A stretch of DNA of 64,000 nt from Albidovulum sp. (GTDB lineage Bacteria > Pseudomonadota > Alphaproteobacteria > Rhodobacterales > Rhodobacteraceae). Within the stretch, counting starts at the first letter, position 1. Every line of letters begins with the position of its first letter. The notes beneath the pieces are model-generated. The model was not told the DNA's origin and made no database searches. It saw only the letters and a program-made list of their open reading frames with translations. The DNA lies in the NCBI GenBank assembly GCA_020637635.1, contig JACKKB010000002.1, positions 186,001 to 250,000 of the forward strand, read 5' to 3'. Positions 1 through 8,394 of this stretch are shown here, one piece after another. The translations under genes were made by a program, and so were the position numbers.

Positions 1-333
1 ATTCGAAAGCATGTGGAAACCGAGTTCCTGAAAGAAGGGTGGGCGCTAAACGTCAACCTCGACCAGGCGCATGGCCTCAGCGTCTTCGCCATGCAAGACG
101 ATCTCGCGTTCCAGCTTCAAACGGGCAACATGAGCCGAGCGCCCTACGATCTCCTGAAGCTCCAATACCTATTTCAAAGCCAGAAGATCGAAGCCGCAGG
201 CATAGCCCTGCCAACAAGAGAAGCTGCAAAGATCATTGGCGATAATATCGCCAACGCCGAGCGCGTTATCAAAGAGCTTGAGCTCTTCGACCGTGTAATC
301 ACCGTGCCCATCCTCGTGGTCGCGTTCGAGTAA
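1..333 (+). CDS. C-terminal part of a possible BglII/BstYI-type restriction endonuclease (truncated by window edge)
   Basis: The frame is open to the left edge, so the gene starts outside the window. A GTG at 13 is available but is probably internal. The visible 106-110 residues contain a stretch reading YDLLKLQYLF and end in ITVPILVVAFE. Both resemble the C-terminal half of BglII-type endonucleases, where a helix is followed by a core strand. The catalytic acidic residues would lie upstream and cannot be checked. It stands 14 bp before a ParB-fold gene on the same strand and is probably the first visible gene of a defence operon. The family call is an inference from residue pattern only. Confidence 0.4.
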   Translation: MRKHVETEFLKEGWALNVNLDQAHGLSVFAMQDDLAFQLQTGNMSRAPYDLLKLQYLFQSQKIEAAGIALPTREAAKIIGDNIANAERVIKELELFDRVITVPILVVAFE

Positions 334-347
334 GAAGGGGGACGCCA

Positions 348-1679
348 GTGACCTACAAAATCAATCTGACACCCCGAGCAGAGCGCGAGGCCATGATCGC
401 CAAGAGGCGAGAAGCGTCGGATGAATTCGGCGAAACTATTTTCGATTTTCGTAGCGACAAGTTCACGCCCAAGGTGATTTCCTTGCCCATCGACGTTCCC
501 GTGTACCGCATGGAAAACTGCCGCACGTTTAGTGCGCAGCAGACGGAGATCGCCCGCGAAGGCCTGGCCAAGGACTTCTTCGAGAAGGGTCAGGAGCTGA
601 CCTCCGCTCAGCAGGCGCAGCACGAAATCCTGGCGCGGCTCGCCAAGCAGGGCACCGACTCTGTTACCCCAATCATCTCGGTTCTGGAAAAGGACGGCCA
701 ACGCGAGACGATCCTCATCACCAGCACGGGTGTTGTCGTTAACGGCAACCGACGCCTTGCTGCTATGCGCGAGCTCATGAAGCGCAAGGATGGATCGCTT
801 GATGATCGCTTCACCAACATCAAGTGTGCCGTTTTGCCGCCAGACGTTACGCGAGACGAAATCGACGATATCGAAGCCGATCTGCAAGCGCGGCCTCAAA
901 CGAAGCTCGACTATGACTGGATCGGCGATGCAAGGCTGATCCGCCGCCAGGTCGGGAAGAACAGATCCACGAAGGAGGTCGCTGACCGCCTTCGCCGCAG
1001 CAAGACCGACATCGAAAACGTCCTGCAAGCTCTCGATGAAGCAGACTTGTACCTCAGCGAGTGGGTCAAGAAGCCTGGCGAGTACGACCTGCTTCAGGAC
1101 GGGCAACAGATATTTGGGGATCTCCCCAAAGCTATCGCCAAGAAGGACGCGAACCTTCAGAACGCAAGCCGCGCGATTGCGTGGTGTCTCTATGAAAACC
1201 GCGAGAGGATTAGCGGGCGTGTCTACCGCTTTAATGCGGCGTTCGGCAAGCTGGCACCCCAAGTGCTGGAAATTATGGAAGATCAGCTTGAGCTGCCCGC
1301 CGACGATGATGACGATCAAGTCGATGACGATGATTTCGCCATCGATATCGACAATGACGGCGACAGCAAAGACTACACGCCCATCATCCAGGTGCTGCGT
1401 GACGAAGATACCAAGGACGAAGCGATCACCACTTTGATCGAGGCCTGCGAGACAGCCATTGAGCTCGACAAAGGTCAGAAGAACGAAGAAGCCGCGCTCA
1501 AGGCGCTGGCGCAGGTCAACTCCAAGATCACGGGCATCGACATCAGTTCCGCAGGAACGCCGACTTTGCCAGCCATCCTCAAGCAGATTGGATCGATCCG
1601 CAAAGGTCTCGACAAGATCGAGGCCGCGATCCAAGCGCGCCAGGACGGTGTTGCTGCCGATGTTGACGGGGAGGAGTAA
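348..1679 (+). CDS. ParB/Srx-fold N-terminal domain protein of a defence-like operon
   Basis: This is a 443-residue protein. Around residues 45-65 it reads VPVYRMENCRTFSAQQ, and near residue 128 VVNGNRRLAAMREL. These fit the ParB/sulfiredoxin fold, in which the G-N-R-R loop is the conserved active or nucleotide-binding segment. A ParB-like HTH may follow (residues about 200-225, STKEVADRLRRSKTDIENVL). An acidic run of aspartates lies near residue 318-330. It sits between the endonuclease-like gene and an SNF2 helicase, with 6 bp to the helicase start, so it is not a chromosome-partition parB with a parA partner. Its exact role (DNA binding, CTPase or nuclease) cannot be read from the sequence. 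Confidence 0.65.
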   Translation: MTYKINLTPRAEREAMIAKRREASDEFGETIFDFRSDKFTPKVISLPIDVPVYRMENCRTFSAQQTEIAREGLAKDFFEKGQELTSAQQAQHEILARLAKQGTDSVTPIISVLEKDGQRETILITSTGVVVNGNRRLAAMRELMKRKDGSLDDRFTNIKCAVLPPDVTRDEIDDIEADLQARPQTKLDYDWIGDARLIRRQVGKNRSTKEVADRLRRSKTDIENVLQALDEADLYLSEWVKKPGEYDLLQDGQQIFGDLPKAIAKKDANLQNASRAIAWCLYENRERISGRVYRFNAAFGKLAPQVLEIMEDQLELPADDDDDQVDDDDFAIDIDNDGDSKDYTPIIQVLRDEDTKDEAITTLIEACETAIELDKGQKNEEAALKALAQVNSKITGIDISSAGTPTLPAILKQIGSIRKGLDKIEAAIQARQDGVAADVDGEE

Positions 1680-1685
1680 GCCTGC

Positions 1686-3596
1686 GTGAGCGATACCCCA
1701 ACAGCCGTAACCGTTCGATATAATCCAGATCACACAGGCACTTTCACAGTGCCTTACGACGCGCTGGAAACCCCCATCTGGTCGCGCCTGAAGCTGGCGA
1801 TCCGTACGAAGAAGCTCGATCACACCGTTGCTGGCGGCGCGATCAATCTGTCTTGGCCAGACACGCTTGGCGTGGTGCGAGAGCTTGGCAGCAAGGCCAA
1901 CCAGATGAGCTTGAATTTCCGCTTCAGACCCGAGGGTGAGGCCGAAGGCAAGTTGCGCGCATTCGCTGTGCAGATACGCAAGACACGCGAGCTACGCAGT
2001 CAGATAACTGAAGTTCTCAGCACGGATGAGATCGAAGCCCGGCTCAAAGACATGGGCTTCACCAAGCGGGAACTCCGCGACTTCCAGCTTCGAGACCTTT
2101 CTCACCTTCTCGCACTCAGCAACGGTGCAAACTTTTCTGTTCCTGGCGCTGGCAAGACTACGGTGACATTCGCGCTGCATATGCTGACGCGGCAACCTGG
2201 ACATCACTTCATAGTCGTCGCGCCGAAGGCGGCTTTTCAGGCCTGGATGGACATTGTTGACGAGTGCATGATTGAAGATGCCCCAGACGGCGGCTCTGAA
2301 CCTTTCACGCTCTTGGTCGGTTCTGAGGAAGAAACCCGAAAAGCGCTTCGGTCGGGGGCGACGCGGTTCATCATCTCCTATGACATGGTGATCCGTCAGC
2401 AGGGTTTGCTGGCTTCACATTTCGCCACCACGCCGACCCATCTTGTACTTGATGAAGCCCACCGCATGAAGGCGGGCTGGCAGTCTCAGCGCGGCGCATT
2501 CTTTCTCCGAACGGCAGATGACCCCATACGGCGCGATATCCTTACGGGAACGCCAATGCCGCAGGCGGCATCCGATATGGAGTCGCAGCTCGATTTTCTC
2601 TGGCCCGGACACGGCTACGGCCTCGAAATCTCGCACGGAAAATCTCCGCGTGAGGTTCTCGGTAATCTTTATGTCCGCACGACCAAGACCGAGCTAGGCC
2701 TCCCACCCGCCAAGCGGCACTTCATTGATATCAGCATGGATTCGGGGCAACTCGCCCTTTACTCCATCGTCCGCAACGAATTCCTGCGCAACTATTCAAA
2801 GCAGATATCGCGCGGCATGGGTGAAGCGCAGTTCCTGAAAGCACGGCGGTCGGTCATGCGCCTGCTTCAGCTCTCCGTTAATCCAACCCTCGCGCTCAGC
2901 GCGATGGCCAATGATGACGTCAAGGTGGACTCGGCCATTGTCGATCAGGTGCTCGATGAAGGCCACTCCGCGAAGATGCGGGCAGTCATGGATCATGCCT
3001 ATGCACTGGCGAGGGACGGCAAGAAGTGCGTGATCTGGACGATCTTCACCGACACGATCCACAGCTTCGTATCGGCGCTTGCAGACCTGAACCCCGTCTA
3101 CATCCACGGCGGAGTTCCTTCAGGCCTGCCTGATGACCCTGAAACCAGAGAGGGACGCATTCGGCGCTTCCACGAAGACCCAGGATGTTTCGTCCTCGTG
3201 GCAAATCCTGCCGCAGCGGGTGAGGGCATAAGCCTCCACACCGTCTGCCACAATGCCATCTACGCCGACCGCAGCTACGTTTCGACCCATTATCTTCAAT
3301 CCATCGACCGCATTCACCGCCTCGGTCTGGCACCCAACGAAGAAACCCACATTCACATCTACCGCTCCAAGGCACCGCCCGTCATCGGCAGCATCGACAT
3401 GTCGGTCAGTCGCCGCCTTGTTGAGAAGATCCGCAACATGCAGCAGCTCCTTGACGATCCTGATCTCCACGAGATCGCCTTTGACGAAGAAGAGGCCGCC
3501 GATCCGCTCGACTATGATGTCGAGCTAAAGGACATCATCGATCTCATCGCAGAGATGGAGGGTACAGCGCCGGACGTTCCGCCGGAGGTCGAATGA
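1686..3596 (+). CDS. SNF2/DEAD-box superfamily 2 helicase-like ATPase
   Basis: This is a 636-residue protein starting at GTG, with GGAGG about 12 bp upstream. The Walker A motif is PGAGKT (about residue 155), motif II is DEAH in LVLDEAHRMKAG, and a C-terminal helicase half carries the motif V/VI region (AGEGISLHT and QSIDRIHRLG). This order is typical of SNF2-type double-stranded DNA translocases. Its stop overlaps the next start by 4 bp, so it is translationally coupled to the DUF3883 gene. With the ParB-fold and nuclease-like neighbours it looks like the motor of a restriction-type anti-phage system. DISARM also uses an SNF2 protein, but the other DISARM genes are not visible here. Confidence 0.75.
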   Translation: MSDTPTAVTVRYNPDHTGTFTVPYDALETPIWSRLKLAIRTKKLDHTVAGGAINLSWPDTLGVVRELGSKANQMSLNFRFRPEGEAEGKLRAFAVQIRKTRELRSQITEVLSTDEIEARLKDMGFTKRELRDFQLRDLSHLLALSNGANFSVPGAGKTTVTFALHMLTRQPGHHFIVVAPKAAFQAWMDIVDECMIEDAPDGGSEPFTLLVGSEEETRKALRSGATRFIISYDMVIRQQGLLASHFATTPTHLVLDEAHRMKAGWQSQRGAFFLRTADDPIRRDILTGTPMPQAASDMESQLDFLWPGHGYGLEISHGKSPREVLGNLYVRTTKTELGLPPAKRHFIDISMDSGQLALYSIVRNEFLRNYSKQISRGMGEAQFLKARRSVMRLLQLSVNPTLALSAMANDDVKVDSAIVDQVLDEGHSAKMRAVMDHAYALARDGKKCVIWTIFTDTIHSFVSALADLNPVYIHGGVPSGLPDDPETREGRIRRFHEDPGCFVLVANPAAAGEGISLHTVCHNAIYADRSYVSTHYLQSIDRIHRLGLAPNEETHIHIYRSKAPPVIGSIDMSVSRRLVEKIRNMQQLLDDPDLHEIAFDEEEAADPLDYDVELKDIIDLIAEMEGTAPDVPPEVE

Positions 3597-4429
3597 CCGC
3601 CGCGATCTCTACCGAACGTGTCTTCTCGCTGCCGTGCTTCGAAGGACTTCGCCTGTTCCGCAAGTATCGAACAAGCCATCCAGACCTGCCCCTCACTGAT
3701 CTGCTCGCGCTGATCGAAAGCGTCGAGGCGGACGCACACAGCCTGGATATGGAAGCATCTGTCTACCTGTCCGGGCTCGTCGAGAAGGACTGCCCGCTCG
3801 ACGGCCATCTTTTCTACCAGACCTGCATCAAGGGTGTCTTGATAAAGCACCAACCGATTTGGGCAAAACTCATGCGCCAAGGCCGTAAGCGCTTTGTCAA
3901 AAGGCTTGACCGCAACGATCAAGATGTTTTCGCAGCTGCCGGTCTGATGGAGAGCCCGACGCCACTCCATGTTGTTACCTGGTGGGATTCGGTTTCAGGC
4001 TATGCACGCCTGCTCACAGATCACGAAAAAATGGAGCAGGGACGCGCTGCAGAAATCCTTTCGCTGGAACATGAGCGCAAGCGCCTCAAAGACATCGGTA
4101 TTAACCGGGAACCGGAATGGCCAGGTTTTGATGACAATTTTGCAGGTTACGACGTGCTTTCCTTCGATAACAGCAAGGGCGGCATTGCGAACAGGCTCAT
4201 TGAAGTCAAATCCACTACGATCTCTCCCATGCGCTTCATTGTGACACGCAATGAATGGAACAAGGCAGTTCAGGCTGCCGACGCTTACATTTTCCATATT
4301 TGGGATATGAATCAAGCACCGCCAGTGTTGCACACTCGAACAGTCGCGGAGGTTGCCCCTCACATCCCGACAGATAGCGGGAAAGGATCGTGGAAGAACG
4401 CAGAAGTTCCCGTCCTTAACCAAACATAG
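3593..4429 (+). CDS. DUF3883 domain protein, nuclease-like, last gene of the defence-like operon
   Basis: This is a 278-residue protein whose ATG overlaps the helicase stop (ATGA). The N-terminal 150 residues are not recognised. The C-terminal part has the DUF3883 pattern: a glutamate-rich helix (ILSLEHERKRL), then GYDVLSFD, then NRLIEVKSTT, and a following helix with W-N-K-A. The spacing D...E-V-K matches the PD-(D/E)XK nuclease core, with the aspartate in GYDVLSFD and E-V-K in IEVKST. DUF3883 domains are frequent in anti-phage islands next to helicases. It is the last gene before a repeat element and a terminator about 430 bp downstream. Confidence 0.65.
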   Translation: MTAAISTERVFSLPCFEGLRLFRKYRTSHPDLPLTDLLALIESVEADAHSLDMEASVYLSGLVEKDCPLDGHLFYQTCIKGVLIKHQPIWAKLMRQGRKRFVKRLDRNDQDVFAAAGLMESPTPLHVVTWWDSVSGYARLLTDHEKMEQGRAAEILSLEHERKRLKDIGINREPEWPGFDDNFAGYDVLSFDNSKGGIANRLIEVKSTTISPMRFIVTRNEWNKAVQAADAYIFHIWDMNQAPPVLHTRTVAEVAPHIPTDSGKGSWKNAEVPVLNQT

Positions 4430-4528
4430 ATCATCCAGCAGAGATCGAATACGGAAAGCGCGGTAGATAGACACTCTGAGACAACACATCACTTCCCGAC
4501 ATTTATTCAGTCTGTACCGAGCAAACAT

Positions 4529-4800
4529 CCCCCCTCCTCTGGTTCCTCCCCGGCGCTGAACGTATGCGGGGGGGCGCAGCGCGGCGTTTCGCTAGCGACA
4601 GGCAGTTTCACCGGGGAAGCCAGGCGGAATCCACTTGCCCGATGACCTCGGGAAAAGCGACTCATTATCAAAGGCTTGCGGAATCACGATCTTGGCGCGC
4701 TGGATTCTTTGCGGAATCCAGGGAAGCCAGTTTGCAGAAGCCACCACGTCGGAAGCCAGGCAGCGGAAGCCACCTGCATTGAAGCTGTTGAATCCAATTC
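4529..4800. repeat. Dispersed repeat, copy 1 (GGAA(G/T)CCA-rich element)
   Basis: About 270 bp match the copy at 52216-52476 in the same orientation. The first ~100 bp (from CCCCTCCTCTGGTTCCTCCC) are nearly identical, and a ~50-bp core beginning CGACTCATTATCAAAGGCTT is also shared. Around the core, the octamer GGAAGCCA or GGAATCCA recurs at irregular 10-25 bp spacing, with a different arrangement in each copy. No convincing gene lies inside; short open frames here are by-products of the repeat. The rest of the 500-bp gap (4430-4528 and 4801-4857) shows nothing recognisable. Confidence 0.8.
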
Positions 4801-4857
4801 ATTTTTTCATTTGACAAAGCTGCCCATCTTGACCTACCCCTTGGTCATCGAAGAATT

Positions 4858-4894
4858 GCGCCCGGAGGACACCCCTCGCGGGCGCTTTCGTTTT
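4858..4894 (+). terminator. Rho-independent terminator
   Basis: A 7-bp GC stem (GCGCCCG and CGGGCGC) continues inward with GAGG/CCTC and is followed by TTTCGTTTT. It would end + strand transcripts coming from the DUF3883 operon or repeat, just before the insertion sequence. Confidence 0.7.
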
Positions 4895-4937
4895 CCCCAC
4901 ATCGCGGATCCTGATTCTGACGCTGGCATCGCCTAGG

Positions 4938-5297
4938 TCATGTTGACAAATGGCGGAGCCAGAGACGGATCGAGGTGATGTCGATGAAGCCCAGGAAACT
5001 CTCGGCGGTCTTGTCGTAACGTGTCGCGACGCGGCGGGCGTTCTTCAGCTTGTTGAAACACCGCTCGACGAGGTTGCGCAGGCGGTAGAGGGTGCGATCC
5101 ACGGCGACGCGCAGCTTGCGTGTCTTGCGCATCGGGATCACCGGCACGACGTTCCGCGCCTCCATGGTTTTGCGAACCTTGTCAGAGTCATAGCCGCGAT
5201 CGGCCAGCAGGACGCAAGGCTCGGGCAGGTTGTCGTCCATGACCAGGTCGAAGCCCAGATAGTCGGATGTCTGCCCCGGTGTGATGTCTGACCTCAT
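4938..5297 (-). CDS. IS5-family transposase, downstream frame (orfB)
   Basis: This is the C-terminal half of the transposase. It contains the second catalytic aspartate in LADRGYDSD and the signature Y-x2-R-x3-E-x6-K in YRLRNLVERCFNKLK. It is read as a -1 frameshift fusion with the upstream frame; the ATG at 5297 is internal to the fused product. The stop codon lies within the terminal inverted repeat at 4938. Confidence 0.85.
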   Translation of the reverse strand: MRSDITPGQTSDYLGFDLVMDDNLPEPCVLLADRGYDSDKVRKTMEARNVVPVIPMRKTRKLRVAVDRTLYRLRNLVERCFNKLKNARRVATRYDKTAESFLGFIDITSIRLWLRHLST

Positions 5298-5725
5298 GGG
5301 GAGGCCGGCGCCGTTGACGCGGAGGTGGATCTTGGTCGTGAAGCCACCGCGCGAACGGCCGAGACCTTGTCGCGGAGTCCCCCTTTAGCGCCCGCTGCCT
5401 GATGATGGGCGCGGACCACGGTGCTGTCGATCATCTGGAGCGCGTCCGGGACCAGCCCGCTCTCGTTCAGGGCCTCCAGTATCCCTTCCCAGAGCCCGGC
5501 CAGCGTCCAGCGCCGGAACTGACGATAGACCGACGACCACTTGCCGAACTCCTCGGGCAGGTCACGCCACGGCGACCCCGTTCGCGCGACCCAGAAAATT
5601 CCATCCAGAACAACACGATGGTTCGTGGGCTTCCGCCCGTTCGGGGCTCGGATCGCCAGAATGAAGCGCTCGTGAAAGGCCCATTCCTCGTCCGACATCA
5701 GGTCTCGTGCCAAGCTGGTCTCCAT
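5294..5725 (-). CDS. IS5-family transposase, upstream frame (orfA)
   Basis: This is the N-terminal half of an IS427-group transposase. It carries the usual start (SDEEWAFHERF), the PWRDLP segment and the first catalytic aspartate in MIDSTVVRAHHQ. After the run A-AAG-GGG-G near 5387-5394 the frame must slip by -1 to reach the homologous continuation (GRSRGGFTTKIHLRVNGAG) in orfB. Without slippage the translation runs into a low-complexity tail of about 30 residues. This is the normal programmed-frameshift arrangement of the group and not a sign of decay. Confidence 0.85.
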   Translation of the reverse strand: METSLARDLMSDEEWAFHERFILAIRAPNGRKPTNHRVVLDGIFWVARTGSPWRDLPEEFGKWSSVYRQFRRWTLAGLWEGILEALNESGLVPDALQMIDSTVVRAHHQAAGAKGGLRDKVSAVRAVASRPRSTSASTAPASP

Positions 5726-5843
5726 CGCAGATACCAGCTTGAATCACGTTCAGAGCGCCCTGTGAATCCCTTTTGTCAACACGGCCTAGGGTGTGCTTGT
5801 CAGCATGACCAACTGTCCGCGTTGCAGGCTGGACCGCTAAACA

Positions 5844-6386
5844 CTAAACTGATTGGCCGATGCGATACACTCTGCCCCGATCATCGTCTTTTGCAGAAAC
5901 CAGAACCAGCCCCAGCTTCTTGCCCAGCGCGCCCGACATCGCACCACGGGCGCTGTGAGCCTGCCAGCCCGTAGCGGCGACGATCTCTTGCATCGAAACA
6001 CCCTGAGGCCGCTGCAGCATCGAGATCAGCAGCGCCTGCTTTGTTCCCGTTCGCAGTGTAGGGTGTTTCACCTCGGGTTCGGCATTGGCAACGCAAAATT
6101 TCGCCACTCTTGTTTTCACCACCACAGGCTCAATCCCGATGGCCAGCAGGCCCGCGTCGGTGACTACCAGTGTGGTGCCCTGGCCATCGCCGGTTTCGCG
6201 CCAGAGCGGCTCATTGCGCCGCAGGTTGGCGTCGACCTCCCGCAGCCAGCCGTGTTCAATCATCCTCGACACAGCCATCTTAGCCGCCGCCCCGGCCAGC
6301 CCCTTGGGCAGAGGCAAGGCGATGTTTTCGGGGCGCTGGGCTCCGGCGCTGAGGATGATGGTCTGGGTTTCGGTTAGCTTGGTCAT
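5844..6386 (-). CDS. DUF3489 domain protein
   Basis: This is a 180-residue protein. The C-terminal ~75 residues (RTGTKQALLISMLQRPQGVSMQEIVAATGWQ, followed by a conserved R-G-x-x-S-G-A-L-x-K-K-L-G-L segment) are a clear DUF3489 domain, a winged-helix-like fold. The N-terminal half (about residues 1-90) looks like a second small winged helix. Such genes are common on plasmids and islands of alphaproteobacteria, often close to a site-specific recombinase, but none is visible here. It is the last of three small minus-strand genes and lies 58 bp from the insertion sequence. The function is unknown; DNA binding is an inference. Confidence 0.75.
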   Translation of the reverse strand: MTKLTETQTIILSAGAQRPENIALPLPKGLAGAAAKMAVSRMIEHGWLREVDANLRRNEPLWRETGDGQGTTLVVTDAGLLAIGIEPVVVKTRVAKFCVANAEPEVKHPTLRTGTKQALLISMLQRPQGVSMQEIVAATGWQAHSARGAMSGALGKKLGLVLVSAKDDDRGRVYRIGQSV

Positions 6387-6395
6387 GGCGTTCCC

Positions 6396-6620
6396 CTATT
6401 GGTCGTTGGTGGCAAGGAAGGCAGCGATGCGCGACATCAGATCGTTATGACTGTCGGAATCCGTGCCGATGATCACGTCGCCATCGTCGTCGCGTTCCTG
6501 ATCGGCGATCTCGCGCAGCAGGGCGATGGCAGCATCGCGGGCGGTGAGACGTTCGGCTTCCCATGCGTCGGTGATCATATCCTGTTCGATTTGATGGCGC
6601 TGGGGGGGATCAAGCGGCAT
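6396..6620 (-). CDS. Small hypothetical protein of an accessory operon
   Basis: This is a 74-residue acidic, mostly helical protein (for example TARDAAIALLREIADQERDDDGD). I do not recognise a family. It sits 9 bp upstream of the DUF3489 gene and overlaps the preceding small gene by 11 bp on the same strand. That coupling is the main support for it being real. Confidence 0.55.
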   Translation of the reverse strand: MPLDPPQRHQIEQDMITDAWEAERLTARDAAIALLREIADQERDDDGDVIIGTDSDSHNDLMSRIAAFLATNDQ

Positions 6621-6837
6621 GTTCGCCCTCCTTGAAGGCGGCGTCGGTGATCTGGCGCAGGAGGCTGGCGTAGTGGTTCAGGGTGCCAACATCGCCCCAG
6701 TTGATTTCGTCGGGGTGGGTCTCGAAATGGTCGTCGCTCAGCCCCTTCAGTCGCTCCAGCATCGCGTCGATCTGGGCCTTGGCGGCGATGAAGGCGTCGA
6801 GGGCTTTGGCATTGTCGGTCGCGCGGCGGGTGGTCAT
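6610..6837 (-). CDS. Small hypothetical protein, first gene of the DUF3489 operon
   Basis: This is a 75-residue helical protein (residues 10-35 KALDAFIAAKAQIDAMLERLKGL could form a short coiled coil). The ATG at 6837 is preferred over the upstream one at 6864 because TGGAGAA lies about 10 bp before it. No family is recognised. It overlaps the next gene by 11 bp. Confidence 0.55.
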   Translation of the reverse strand: MTTRRATDNAKALDAFIAAKAQIDAMLERLKGLSDDHFETHPDEINWGDVGTLNHYASLLRQITDAAFKEGEHAA

Positions 6838-7695
6838 GGTGTGTTCTCCAAGGATGAGTTGCATCGATTTCTTGGAATCAGAATCGCTCTATGCGGGAGT
6901 GCAATCAACCGACTGTCCAAGTTATTTCTGTTTATTTACAATATCTTGCAGTCAAATAAATCGCCGCTGAATATTCTCCCTGCGGGAGTATTCCGCCCAT
7001 TCCGGCTTCGCGCCCGGGTCAGTCCAGGCGGCATGAAAAACCAGACAGCTGATGACCTGGAGTGATTGGAAAATCAACGCTGTCACGTCTTCCAATCCTC
7101 CATGGGCCCGGGCATCACCCAGTGCCCGAACCCCGACCACACAATGGCGCAAGCGCAAAGCCCACAAACCAAACTTCATAAGGGGCAGAAATGCATATAA
7201 GCCGAATGCGCGCGCATCTGGCCATGTTGCAGGGGGCCGGCTTCGCCCGCGCCCGGTGAGTCAATCACTTTGGCAGATCGATCAAATATGGGTCGGAAGT
7301 AGAACTGCAGAACACAATCACCGACCACAAAGCGCGGTTCGCCACCCCCACGACCGGCATCCCGCGTCGTTGATGCCCGGGCACCGTTGCCTCGAAAGGT
7401 CTCGGATGGTAATCCAAACGCGCCGTCAGCCGCTGAGTAAGTTCGGCAGTGGCTTCGATGCCGCGCAAGCCGAACTTCGCCCAAGCAGGTTGACCCTTTT
7501 GGACGCGCAACAACGTCTACTGCAATCGAGGTTTGCAATGGCAACCTTTCACAAATTTGCAGGAATATTTTCGCAGCCTGACGGCAGCAGTTCTGCAGAT
7601 GTGATTTCTGGAAGACTGTCTGAAAAGGTGTTTGCAGGTTTCCAAGGAAATGCGGGCCGACTATAGTTTGAGACAGATACTTGGGAATTTGCAAA
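6838..7695. other. Gene-poor stretch between the accessory genes and the denitrification block
   Basis: About 860 bp with no reading frame that looks like a protein in either strand; the long frames here are low-complexity shadows. The 7520-7690 part is less GC-rich and likely holds the promoter of the Crp/Fnr gene. A TATAGT at 7662-7667 could be its -10 box. Its other role is probably as the seam between island and core sequence. Confidence 0.5.
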
Positions 7696-8394
7696 ATGAA
7701 ACCTGAACATATTGCAATTGCCAGACAATCGTTGCTGCTGGCCTCGGCGCCCGAACCAGTGGTGCAAACGGTGCTGGCATCGGCCCGCTTGCGCGAATTT
7801 GATCGTGGGGCCACGATATTCATGCAGGGCGAGCGGGCCTCGGCTCTCTATATCGTCGCCGAAGGCTGGGTGAAGCTGTACCGCATAGCGCCCAACGGGG
7901 CCGAGGCGGTGGTCGGCGTGTTCACCAAGGGCCGCAGTTTCGGCGAGGCGGTGGCGTTTCGCCACGACACCTATCCGGTTACAGCCGAGGCGGTGACAGA
8001 TTGCAGCGTGATCCGGATCGAGGCAGACGCTTTCCTGCGCCTGCTGCGCGACAACCCCGAAGTGGCAATCATGATGCTGTCGACGACCTATGTGCACTTG
8101 CAGTCGCTGGTCATGCAGATCGAGGCGCTCAAGGCCCAGACCGGGGCGCAGCGCGTGGCCGAATTCCTGCTGGAACTGGCCCCTTGTGACCTTGGTGCCT
8201 GCGAAGTGGTTCTGCCCTATGACAAATTCCTGATTGCGGGGCGTTTAGGCATGAAGCCCGAAAGCCTAAGCCGCGCCTTTGTCAAACTGCGCGATCAGGG
8301 TGTGACCATCCGGCAGAACAACGTGGCGATAGACGATGTAACCGCTTTGCGCGCCTTTGCCGAGGAAGACCCGGCGGCGGCTTGGGCGCGCTGA
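7696..8394 (+). CDS. Crp/Fnr-family regulator (Dnr/NnrR-like)
   Basis: This is a 232-residue protein with an N-terminal cyclic-nucleotide-binding-fold sensor (FDRGATIFMQGERASALYIV, then GRSFGEAVAF), a long dimerisation helix near residues 120-145 and a C-terminal winged helix (IAGRLGMKPESLSRAFVKL). It lacks the N-terminal cysteine cluster of FNR, so it is not an iron-sulfur oxygen sensor of that type. Dnr/NnrR proteins sense NO through heme and activate nir and nor genes. The start ATG at 7696 is chosen over TTG 7681 because GGGAA lies at a suitable distance. It is coupled to the DUF4202 gene (TGATG overlap). It is the likely regulator of the nearby TTAACGAAAGTCAA boxes, by position. Confidence 0.8.
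   Translation: MKPEHIAIARQSLLLASAPEPVVQTVLASARLREFDRGATIFMQGERASALYIVAEGWVKLYRIAPNGAEAVVGVFTKGRSFGEAVAFRHDTYPVTAEAVTDCSVIRIEADAFLRLLRDNPEVAIMMLSTTYVHLQSLVMQIEALKAQTGAQRVAEFLLELAPCDLGACEVVLPYDKFLIAGRLGMKPESLSRAFVKLRDQGVTIRQNNVAIDDVTALRAFAEEDPAAAWAR

Larger units (their letters stand above)
4937..5785 (-). mobile_element. IS5-family (IS427-group) insertion sequence, apparently complete
   Basis: An 849-bp element. The imperfect terminal inverted repeats read GTCATGTTGAC on the left and GCCGTGTTGAC on the right, inward. CTAG flanks both ends (4933-4936 and 5786-5789), consistent with the CTAG-type target duplication of this group. It encodes a two-frame DDE transposase on the minus strand. Confidence 0.85.

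Noticed and set aside
174..1823. 549-codon minus-strand frame
   Set aside because: Shadow of the ParB-fold gene; the + strand has domain motifs and coupling, the minus frame does not.
4613..4785. Possible CRISPR-like array of GGAAGCCA/GGAATCCA
   Set aside because: Units are only 8 bp, spacing is irregular and 'spacers' include conserved core sequence; no cas gene is nearby.
7683..7697. TTGGGAATTTGCAA as an FNR box
   Set aside because: It fits TTG-N8-CAA but lies over the ribosome site of the Crp/Fnr gene and lacks the inner symmetry of the nir/nor boxes.
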